Shown piece after piece: positions 38,775 to 50,700 of a DNA stretch of 64,000 nt. Position 1 is the first letter of the stretch, and each line of letters starts with the position of its first letter. Under the pieces are notes generated by a model. That model saw only the letters and a program-made list of their open reading frames with translations. It was not told the origin of the DNA and did no database searches. The translations under genes and the position numbers were made by a program. Origin of the DNA: Aquila chrysaetos chrysaetos. Lineage: Eukaryota > Chordata > Aves > Accipitriformes > Accipitridae. The stretch covers positions 20,192,932 to 20,256,931 of the forward strand of contig NC_044016.1 of the NCBI RefSeq assembly GCF_900496995.4, in the 5' to 3' direction.

Positions 38775-41700
38775 CTAACACAATCAAAGAAGGAAACAAA
38801 AGGAATGAATGTAGAACTAATCAGATCTTTAAATGACTCCATTATAAAAGAGCAAGGAAAAAATAAAGATACCATACTACTGAGAAAAGCTGGCAATGCT
38901 TTAAACCTGCAATATTATTGCTTCAAATTATCCAATCATCTCATTAATCCATTGTAGGGTATTCCATATTTAAAATAATGACAGCATTCACTTTTACTTG
39001 TAGAAATAAAGCTCTTTTATGCACCAGGAAATCTTATCTTCATTATTTTATTCTAAATTGTATTCAGCTGCAATACTGAACATACTCAATGCCCTACCAG
39101 TACTAACAATTAACTTGATTTTGCTTATCAGCCATGAAATGACTGAAAAGACTGGCTTCCTGCTCAATACTGTCACCACAGGTATTCTTAAGAGTTCTGT
39201 TTTAACTTCTGTTTTGGTTTAAACAGTGTTACGTCTTGAATTATTTTTGTTCTTTGAATATTTACAGTTTTTTTATTCCATACAAAAATGAAGATTTATT
39301 CAGAATTGAAAAACCAACAATTAAGCACGTTAAAGACTGTACTCCCCCCCCCCCCCCCCCCCTTTTTAAATAGCAATTACAATGTCTCATTCCAGATACT
39401 AGCTTTTTTTAAAAGCTACAAAATATGCTCATCCAGTCGCAGGTTCTGGGTTACACTGTGTAACCTCTGTACTCATCTGGAAGTTTATCCAGGGTCTTGT
39501 AACTGCTAAACAAGAACAGAATTTAGATCTTCCTGTTCCACGGGCAAAGTTCTTGCCACTTGACTGAAGTAAGAACCTCCATTAGCTTTGAACACGTAAG
39601 GCAGAGGACATAAAATTGAACCTTTTTTACTCTAGAAAAAGGCAGGAGTGCAGCTACAGAAATCAATTCATTATGGTGTGTACTTCAGCCTGGAAGTAAA
39701 TTCACTATAGATGGGTCACTCAAGTGAGCCTTCTCTGGAGAGTTCCTTTTTGTTTCCTTTTAAGGGTGCAGTACTGACCACCAAGAGACTGAATAGGTTG
39801 ATAGCAGTTCCAGTGCAGGCTTGTCATCATACCCAGGCTGCTGAAACCTTCATACTCTGAGGGGAACATCCTAGGGAACCAGCTGTTGTATGTCTTCTCT
39901 GCTTGTTCATTGTGAAAAACTGAATCTGGGAGGCAGCCCTAAAAAAGGAGCAAAGCCTTACATAACCAATTGTCTTCCCTTGGTGGTTACCTCTAGCAGT
40001 GCTTGTCAGCTCTGGGCTACAGCCCTTGTACTGAATACTGTCCTGGTGGGAACCAGCTGCATCTCTGCATTTCTAACAACAGAATCTGTCCCTCCAGTAT
40101 CACAACAAAATGGGTCAGAAGGAAAGATGCTGAGATAGAAGCTTCTGTTTTACCATGATAACTGTGGGTCATTGTGTCAAAAGCTGCACAAAGACACCAG
40201 AAAAAGACAGTATGTCTGGCATAGCTTGGCGTAGAAGAATGAGGGAGAACAGCCTGATAAAGACAGAAAGGAAACAGTGAGATGCAGGGACCATACTGTC
40301 TGTAGACGAAGAATTGACCGTATTACCACCCCAGTACTTGCTACCTTTAGTGGGCATGGAAAACAGCTGGTTTAATAGGCAGCACTAGGAAAAAGCAGTT
40401 GTAGACATTTACAGGCAGATCCTGAAAGAAAGCATGAACCTAGTTGCTGACAGAATAAGTCAATGAGTAATAGAAATGGGTATCTCAGAATCAATCAAAG
40501 GGAGGAAATGAGTCTTCAGTCTGACTGGACATGACAGGCTGTATCCTAGAGCTACGATACAAATAGCCTGCGAGACTGAGATGAAGTGAATGAGAAGACC
40601 TGAGCAAAAGACTATAGGAATGGATCTGATTGACAGAATATTAGTTTTCTCTCCAGAGGTTAGGAAAAGGGTAAAGAATAAGCTCTGCTGTCCATGTTGA
40701 ACTGAGTTTTTTGCCTACACGGCTGTGAATAGGGAATAGGTTAAGATTTATTTTGTAAAGAGGCAGCTCTTGAGCACGCAAGCAGATCTACAGATCTTTC
40801 AGCAAAGTAATTAGCCTAGTAACTTCCATGTGTGGATAAGATAACCCAGAAATAAGCTATACAGGAAAAAGGGAACCAAGAACAAAGCTCCCATGAGAAA
40901 GGGGATGAAGGAAAATTTTTATGTAGAGTATTTTGAAAGAGAAAGGGAAGAGGTATGAGAACTTGGAAAAGATGGTCATGGGGGTTAAAGGTGGAGAAGG
41001 CTTCTCACAGAGAGCAGCTGATTGGGCTTAATGCAGCTAATGGGCAAGGATGTTGAGAGTGTGGCAATGAATCTGGAATCTGATTACAAAAAATTTCAAC
41101 TTTGGCAAAAAAGCATCTCAACAAATCATAGTGAAAGGAAAATAGGTCTGAAATGGGATGGAATGGAGCTGGTGGAGGCATTCAACGGGTAGTCTGTATA
41201 GAGAATGAAAAGAGGGAAGATTGGGCAATAATTTAAAAAAAAAAAAACAACCACAAAAAACAGGAGTTCTGGAGTCAGGACAGATTCTTTAAGGTAGAAG
41301 GGAGTGACGTGACCTTCCATTGTGATAGGAAGAAGGCAAAAAGGAGAAGCAAGACTACAGAGAATGAAACCCAAATCAGCTTAAACTAATTCTGGTGGAA
41401 AGAGGCAGCATCTCTGTGGTTTAGAATATTTCTTATAGAAAGCATCACTAACTGCAGATAAACTGGTCATATTAAGCCCAGCTCATTTTGCAAAAAACAT
41501 TGGTGATAACAGGCAATCTGATGAGACCATGCTGTTGGCTTCAGAGCAGTATCAGAAAAAATCCAGAATCTTTCAGGTGAAATATAACTGAAATATGAAC
41601 ATATTTTAATGTTTTTTCCATAAGCAGATACTAGAAAAGGACATTAATATCACTTCTAGCTTCATTTCTACTCTTGATCTGGCACCAGGACTTGCAAAAA

Positions 41701-44700
41701 ACTTTCATTCTGTATGGTTAAGAAAAAAGAAAAGGAGCCAATGAGTCACAGACAAAAATAAAAATATAGACCATATTGCAAACAAGGATAGTCTTTGGGC
41801 ACATATAGCCTGTCAGAAGAAAAACAGCTTCTCATTTAGTTTAAGAAAGAAATAGAAGAGACTTGACCTAATCAAACTCTTTACATGGATTTATTTTATG
41901 GATGCTGATGACTGGGCTTGACAAAATACTTCTCCCTTCTTCTAACAACAGTTTGAACAAGCAAAATAATTCATCCTAGATTGTCTGCCAGCTTTCTGTG
42001 AAGCTGAGCACATTGTGGTTAGATTTTATGAATTACATTACAAAGGCAAGAGAACTATAGCAACAAGAGATTTGGAGGACCTCTTAGAAACGTAGGTAGG
42101 CTACTTCACAGTAAGTTCCCTCAAATGAAACAAGCCTACCTGTTTCAGGGTTTGTAATAAAGTTTGGGCTGTGATGTAGCTTTGCCCTTGTATCACATGG
42201 AGGAAATTATTGGGCATTACTCATGAGAGGCCCGGCTGCAGCTGCATAGGGGATGTATGAGCAAAGGCCAAAGTGAATCAAAAGAAATACATGATGCACC
42301 AGCAGAGGGTGCTGCATTTCAGGATTGAAGTACACCTGTAAAGCTGTACAAGGGATTTGGAATAAATATTGTCTAATTCATGCTTGAGCAAAGCCTGCTG
42401 CTACCCACCTCTTACTTTTGTAAGCAGTACAATTAACACATTCACTTAAACAAAATCTTACCCACAAGCTACAAAAGTGAAGTCTCCTGCAGGGCTTAAT
42501 TCAGGTGCCTGCTGCTTTTCTGTTGACTCCAGCCTGGCCATAATGACACAAGTAGAACGTTTTTCCATTGATTCCAATTCCTTGATGAGGCCTATCTCTC
42601 AATAGGTGATCTTGAATTACCATGTCATGTTTAAAAGTAGATTTAGCATGAGTGTAAAACACTTTGATGTGCATTGAACTTAATAATGGGCTGCCAAATT
42701 AATAGTGTTTGCTTCCTTTGAAAACCTGGCTGCTGACTGAAGGAATAATAATAATAATCGCTTAGAAGGTAACATGAAAGATTCCTGCAATAGTGAAACA
42801 GAGTAATACTCTTTCCCCCAACAGGGCTGGGATTCAGCAGAAGCCATAGAAGATGGTACTTGCAATCATTTAACTCAAAGCCCTGGCTACACTTCTTCTG
42901 GGCCTGTGGGAGAGCTCACCACTCCATGAAGTTCAGTTTGAATGAGAGTGTGATGATGTCTTCAAGTAGCTGGGCCACAGGGAAACCAAACGAAACTGAA
43001 CTAAATGGGCATTAGCCAAGAGGACCCTCCAGCCTCACCAGCCAGCTGAGCTCAGTTCTCAGAGTAAAACGGGCTCTACTCTGACATTCACCAACACAAG
43101 CAAGCAGCTCTATGAGACAGATTAAGAGCAGCAGCTATAATTCTTAATAAAAGAAAAGCTCCAGCAGTGCAAACTATACAATTGTGAGCAAGACAACTTG
43201 CAAGATTTCATGTCTGCAAATAGTGGCCCTGAATTATACTGCCTGAATTCCTTCCAACAACATTTGTCTGAGGACTTATCCTGTGTAGCTGGATACTTAT
43301 CCTGTGTAGCTTATCCTGTACAGAGAAGGGTCTGTAAAAAAAGTAAAAGTCCTGAGCAAGGACAGTTTAGCAGTTCAAGACCATTTTTAATTTCCTTTTC
43401 CTATAGTGAATGCTGATAAGGCAAACTGGAACAACTAGCATCTCTCTTACCTCATTATTGATGAAACAGTAGAGAATTGCAACCATCAGCCCCTGAAATG
43501 AACAAAAACCAGAAGAGCAGTGAGCAGAGCAGTTTCCTTGCTTTGCCAAACAAACTTGCAGAGGGCTAGAGGCTCTACACTGGCATGTCCCATAGAAGAC
43601 TGAAAGATGGAGACAATTTGTGGTCCCTGGCAGCTCTGATGGCAGAGGATAGGTTGACCAAACTGTGTCTCAAAGCACGTGATCTTAGGAAAAAGGAGTT
43701 ACCATTTTCTTCAACCTATTATTTTTTTCTAAAGATTCCTTTTCCCTTCTTTTTCCTTACCTGGTTTCAAGTTATAAACACTTTGTAAGTGAACAATTCA
43801 TAGGGATCTTAAATACAGCTCTGTGCTTGATAAACAGAAAATGAGTGGGTGAGCAGGGAAACTAGAAGAGTAACGATTCCCTTAGACAATGAGACTCTTT
43901 TGAAAAGCCCTTACCTAAGGCAACAGCTAAATAAAAATCACAGTAAACCTACATCCTCCTCACATGCAGTTACAGCTGTAGACAGCTACCCTTCACAGCA
44001 CAGATTTTCCAAGGAGTATCAAAAACACTGGAGAAAGCACAACATTTGCTTTCAGCAATGCCATTATACAATTACAGAAAATCACAATTTCATTATTGCC
44101 TTGAGGTGTCCCATAGGAAGTAGATATTCATACATGGGTAGGAATACCAGTTTATTGTAGTATATTTAAGACACTGAAAATAAAAGTAAGTGACACTAAC
44201 ATCTAAGTTGACTATTAAAAATTAGTCCTTATACTTTCCCTTCCACTGTCATAATCCTGTAATATCCAGTGCTAAATTGAGAAATACAAAGAACAGGGAA
44301 CATGCAATGAATGAGAGAGAAAGCAGGTCCCCAAACAGCAGTCAAAAAATATCTCATGGACATGGGCACAGTGTGAGTGCTACCTGGAAGGAAGCAAAGG
44401 AGAGCTCAGTAAAAAGTTTCACAAAGCGCAGCATCCCTCTGGCATGCTCGTCAGTAATAAAGGCAAAGATGACCTCATGGGTCCCCAGCAGCGGGATCAG
44501 AGTCAACGTAGACTTAGCCAGCCTAAGATCACAAAGAAAGAAAAAAATACAATGCCACTGAGTAGATCATTCTTGATCCCAATGATCACTGGGAGTGACT
44601 GTTTTTGCATTCTGCTTCTGACACACTGTCAACTTAGGTAAGTCACTGCACCACTTTGTGTTGCAGGGTCCTCCTTCAGAGGCTGCAGGAAAAAAAAAAA

Positions 44701-47700
44701 AACAACAAAAAAACCTCAAAATAACCTTAGTAGGTTTCAACATGCCACTCCATTGCAGACCACTTGCTGCTGAGAGCAAAGCTCTGTATTCAGCTACTGG
44801 CTGTATTTCACCTGGAAAATCTTCTTCCAAACTCAGGAGGAGGCCATGTGCTTTCTTGTACCTGAGATGTCTTCTTGTGTATCCTTTTCCCCATCTGTAA
44901 GTGGGAAAGATGACCAAAACCTACCTTGTTGATAGCCTGAAAGAAACAATCTATCAATAATTGGAATCTTTTAAAAATACCCTGGCAAACGGAGGAGTAC
45001 TTGCTATTCCTTCCCACATCTGAGGTGTGTTAAATCTTCAAAACACTGTAACTAACCTGTAAATGCAGGTAAACTCTGTAAATGCAGAACACGTTGTAAA
45101 AGCAGTTAAACTGTCTTAAAAGTGAGCAATCACTCTGTGATTTAAATGGCAAGTTCAAAGACACAGCTAGCAAAGGAAAAAAGTCAAACTAACCTGAAAT
45201 AAAGCATTTTTCAGCTGAGAGAGAGCAATGCTCAGGGATACAACAGGAAAACATTCACAAGAATGGTCCTTAACTCTCTTTTGATAGACATACATGCTAG
45301 CCACCCAACAGCATAATGAAAGATACCTGAGCCTCACATAGGAGTTTATAGGGCTATCCTGGGCCACAGAAACTATCAACATCTCACAACAACATGTTTT
45401 GAGACAATTTGGTAGATACATAATCACTCAACTAGCAGGGCTGTCAGTAGATCTTATGTGCCCTAAGGCTGTTGGCTGCTATTCTGAATCATGTAATCAT
45501 TCAGACTGGAAGGGACCTCTGGAAGTTTCTGGTCCAACTCCAGTTCACAGCAGGTTGGTTACTCAGGGCTGTGTCCAGCCAAGTTTTGAGTATCTCCAAG
45601 GTCCTCCACAGCCCCTCTGGGCCTGTCTTCCAGCAACCGACCACACTCACTGTGAATTTTTTTTCACCTCTAACATGCAATTGGAATTTCTCTTGCTGTA
45701 ACTTGTGACCTTGTTCTTTCATTATGCACCTCTGAAAAGTCTCCATCTCCATCTCCTATATAACCACCATTTGGTAGCTGAAAACTGCAATTAAACCCTT
45801 GCTTAGTCTTCTGTTCTCCAGACTGAATAAACCCAGTTTTCACCACCTCCTTCTATGTCATCTGGTCCAGCCCCTGAACTAGCTTGGTGAAAAACTGATA
45901 CAAGTCCCATGGGGTTGGAGGGACAGGACACACTGTCTTTCTTGTACTGGGGAGCCTCAACCTGGACATCAGAAGCAGTCTCACAAGTGCTGAATGGAGG
46001 GGATGGTCACTTCCCTTTGACCTTCTGGCTATGCTCTTGCTAGTGCAGCCCAGGATGCAGTCAGCCTATGCTGTCACAAGGGCACGCTGCTGACCTCCAG
46101 CATTGTCCTCCAGCATCCCTGGGTCTGTAAAGTTGCTTTCTCCCCAGTCAGTGGCCATCCTGTACTGCTGCATGGGTTTATTACATACCAAGTGCAAGGC
46201 TCCTGTCAGCCCATCCACTGGCCTGCCAATGTCCTGTATACACAAGGACCAAGGGCTGGTGAATCAAACCAAGTATTGAAATTGAGCAGTTTACACATAC
46301 AGGTAAGCAGAAGTGCAGATCTCTAGTGGATCTAGGCAGACCATTGCATTAGAAGTGGGACTTGTTTAAACGAGCAGCTTACCAGCAAGTCTTGTGATGG
46401 AGGCTCTGCTCCACCACCACCTGCCTGAGGTAAGAGGTAGAAGTGGGAGGCTGACACTGAATTGGCTCTGGAGACACCGCTTGCATAAAAAAGGGGAGTT
46501 GTGTAGGTGTACAGCAATCCCCTAGCTTATTTCATGAATGCTAATTGTTCTAGATGGGATATTTAGAGAGCTCTGCCTTAAACAGGAAGCCATACAAAGT
46601 GCTACGAAAAGGCTTCCTGGGTAATTAAGACCTCCCTAAAAAAGATCCTTTCCCTGAGCAAGGGGAGAAGTTTCTCCACAACTCCAGTCCTTCTGCAGAG
46701 AGAAGGGATTTGCTGCCATACTGAACAGTGAGCTCGCTCTCTTTGTCAAATGAACGAGCAACAAGAGACAGGTGAAGGAAAGACTGGCCTGAGAGCAAAA
46801 CACTTTTCTCCTTTCTATACACAAACGTATCTAAGCTAGTGACTTTCTTGGGCACCTAGACTGATCCTTGTTTAAAACAACACATTCTAATACAGCATTT
46901 CTGTCTTCCCTCCACCCAAAATCTTTTCCACTGTCTTTGAGCAGAAAAGAAGGGGGGACAAAAAATTCTGATACATGAATCTCTGACTACTGGTCTTGTT
47001 ATCATCAGAAGCATACCAACGAACTGAACTCTTTTGGGTAAAAGACTTCCCCAAAGCTTCTGGCTATAACCACCAACCTCCAGACAGACCACCAAGACTA
47101 TAGTCTTTATCAGTGAAGAAGGCTGTGTTGCTGGGTAAATCCTTTTCTGATAAAGTCTTTCTGTTTACACAGCAGATTTTTGAACATGCAACATGAAGAA
47201 ATGAATGTACATGCACGTCTGAGAAATGGCTCACCTGCATCAAACCTTCCTGCTGCTCGCAGAAGTCATGAGGGCAAGGGCTTTCTCCCTTGACAGAGTA
47301 AATTTACAGTCAGACTTTTAAATGGCTTCAAGCCATCAGAACTGGAAAATCCTGCCTTTGTCAATCCATTCCTTTCATGTACCTCCTTGCCTACTTCCAT
47401 TTTGATGGGTATGAAGCGTCAGACCACCATATGACATACCTGCATTTTATGTCAGTTTTACACATCAGATTAGCCTGTAGTTTGGAGATGATGATGCATA
47501 TAACTCTGATAAAGATCAGGAAATTTACCTGGAGAAATGAAAGAAGGATTTATATCATTATCAAGAAACATGTGTGCTTAAGTGTTCAAAAAAGCTGGTT
47601 TGTGTATGCATGTGTAGGTCCCTGTGCATCCTGCTACTCTGCAGCTACAGAATTTGCCATGGAACTCAACTCCTTGCTAAGGAACTGTGGTCTAAATACA

Positions 47701-50700
47701 TCCTCTGTGAGTGCCCAAGTCACCTTTGAAAATGCAGGCACTTCACTAAAAGCAGGGGAGCTTACCTACATCTCTGGGGAGTGAGACATAGTAAAGGTGT
47801 GGGCTGGCCCATTTGCCTTGTCTGGAGGTCTGAGGCTGACACAGTATTGTGGCTGCAGAACGTGGCATTTCTCCACAATGCCACACCATTTGTTGCTCTT
47901 CTGCAGCCCAGTACCTGGAACATTATCTTCTGCCTCCCTGTACCACCTGCCATAGCTTTCTGCACACAGGGGAGTTCACTGGATTGCTGTGGCATGCTGT
48001 TTTGTTATCGTGTGCTGGCACTGCAACATGACAACATGTGGCCAAATTAAACAAATAAAATGCTAGTTGGGAATTCCAGTGACAGAAACGAATTTGGTTT
48101 CATAAAATCACATTTCTGAATGAAAATGTCAATACCCTCAAAGGTTATTAGCCTTTGGACATGCACAACAGCCATATGCACATCTGCTCTGTGTACTATA
48201 TCATCTTCTATTCTCCTGGAAATTTGCCAGCTCACTGCACATGCCCCATACTCACCCCAATGGCAATGAGAATGGGCAGTCTGATGATTAACCAGTAATT
48301 CATGTTATAGTTTCTGGTCCAGCAACTAGGAAGATAGCAAAAAGAAGGGTACAAGAAGAAAAAGCTTCAGTACATTACTAAAATCTCCTGCTTTTCATTC
48401 TGTCACAGCAATGCAGATGGAAAACAATATTGAGGACTAGATACCAGGAAAGCACATCATGCTGACATGGAAACAGATGCAGTTGCTTCTTAGAAACACT
48501 GAATGCTTTGTACTGTTGCAGCTATCATAATCCAACTGGGTACTACTTGCCGGCCTTTCTTGCCCACTAATGGCTAGCTGTCCTCCACAATTTGCTATGA
48601 ATTATCATCAGTTAATTGTGAAGATTTACTCCATTAAAACCAAGGTCAAATTTGTCATGTGGCTGAAAAGGAGACGGGGGGAGTCTGAGTCAGACCTTTC
48701 CTGCGTGGTTCTTATCCTCCACTTTCTGCATTATTTTTTATTGCTCTTCGGTCTCCAGTATCAGGTCATTTTATTATTTAACTGTTAGCTCTTTATCCCA
48801 TTACCTATCATCACTTTTCTTGTATCAATATTTAGATCAGTCGTCTATTTTATTTGTCCTTATTAAGGCGGCAAACTCCAGCTCCTTCAGTGTATATGTA
48901 CAGGTTTCAGGCCCAAAGGGAGTTTTAAAACTTATAAGCAAGTAAAATCAAAGATGGGAGCAATAGTTCCCAACTTTTGTCGGCCAGCTGAGCCCTCTGC
49001 CAAGTAAGTAACACGCTGCAGGCAATATAATACTTCACTGTCCCCATAAGTCTCATTTTAGCTTTTTAAATTCCTGTGTCCTTGAGCAATATTGGAGAAC
49101 AATCGCAAGAAAAGTGATGCCTGAAAGCCACAGTTTCGGATCACTGGTTCAAAGTGAACTTTACACTGGGGAGTTTGTACATCTAGTTCTTTTAAGTCCT
49201 ACCCTGGCCACAGCCAGCCACCACTGACTGTATGATGGGCCATGTGTGCGCACAACGGCCCGGGTGTTGGGGCAGCATTCATATGCCACTTCCCTTGTTG
49301 CCGCAGAGACAGCATTCTTAATATTTCTGTGAAATAACTTTGTTAGCCTCCTGCCAAATTGCTCAGCATTACTCAAAAGCAACAGTCATCAGTAAAGCCA
49401 GCAGGCATAAAACTATGAAACAGCACTACAGAAAACAGGTTCCTTCACAAAACAAATTTCTCTTCATCTCCAAATCTTATCTGCCAAAACTTATATATGC
49501 TCAATTTTCCTTAAGGTTTCTTAACAGGCCTATGAAACTTCAGCTTGGGTGATGTTGGTGGAGAGTAAACCCTCCCCAAACTTGTAATGGGACAGTCAAC
49601 CTGAGAGAAACTAGCAAACCGTGCAGCATGTGGAAGGGATCCATGCTACAACAACACACCCACACGTGCTCACATACTAGAAAGGAAAGTGAAGCACCTT
49701 GGCTGTGGCAATTCCACATTCCCTTGCAGGTACTACAAGCCTGGGAAGGGCTCAGGATTTCATTTTCCCTTTCAATCTCACTTTAATGCATATAACAAGC
49801 ATATTATTGCAACCAGCAGCTCCACAACCTACAATTCAATTGTATTTTAGATACCAGAGAAAAAGGTGTACATATTGTATGCAGTCAGCATACCTCAGCT
49901 GCAATCTGAGTAACAGAAGAACTTCTTAATTGGTACACGTGACTGGGAGCCAGCTCCATGGAGCCTTTAAAATTAATTTTATTTGAACCTCTCAAGACCG
50001 GCGGGATAATAGGCATGGCTGGAAGTGGAGTTCTAATTTTCTGACTAGCTGCAGTGGAAGCAGAGGCAATTTTAAAATTTCCTGATAATGACAGAGGCTG
50101 AGAAATGATTCTTTACATTAACTCTGCTACATTTCTCTGTGTATTAATTTGCTTCCTGTGGCACACAGCAGTTTTAGCTACTTTTAAATTTATACAAATA
50201 TGTGCAATAAAAAAGCCATTACAGCCCAATTAAAGTGTCACAGCTATTAAAGTGCCCAGAAAATAAAATTGATAGATCTGTACATGATTTCTTGTCCATT
50301 TGTGCTTTCTGGGATTGCCACACTGATAAATACACCAACATCTATTGTGATTGCGATCTATCCCTGCAGTTTGCTCAGCACCACTCAGAAGCAGCTTAGC
50401 AACTAATGGCTTCAGAGCTGTGAATAGAGAATTGGTCCAGTGAAACAAATGCTACTGGTAAGTTTCTGCCTTTGCTTACCAATCTGGTATGCTTTTTCTA
50501 AAAATGAAAACACTAAATTTTTACCTTGAAGAACAGCTGAACGGCTCAATTTTTTAAAAAGTTTGTAGGCTGGCTGTCTTGCTCCCATAATTAGTTGCAG
50601 ATAGAAACAAAGATGTGTAAGTATCAGCTCTTTAGGCACAGTCTAATAACTAAAAAGTACAGCTTGCCTTTAGTTTTATTTGTAATCTAGACAAAGTCTT

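Larger units (their letters stand above)
38775..43450 (-). other. GLP1R intron 12
   Basis: 4.7 kb between exons 12 and 13, with no other gene recognised. It holds a C19 run, a 21-bp-period repeat with three GATA-like sites near exon 12, and a CTCF-like motif, listed separately. Confidence 0.85.

Noticed and set aside
38442..38957. 171-codon open frame on the plus strand
   Set aside because: It runs antisense across GLP1R exon 13 (38607-38774), whose conserved tail explains the lack of stops in part of it. The product is unlike any known protein.
47377..47784. 135-codon plus-strand frame
   Set aside because: Antisense to GLP1R exon 10; the receptor reading is clearly the real one.
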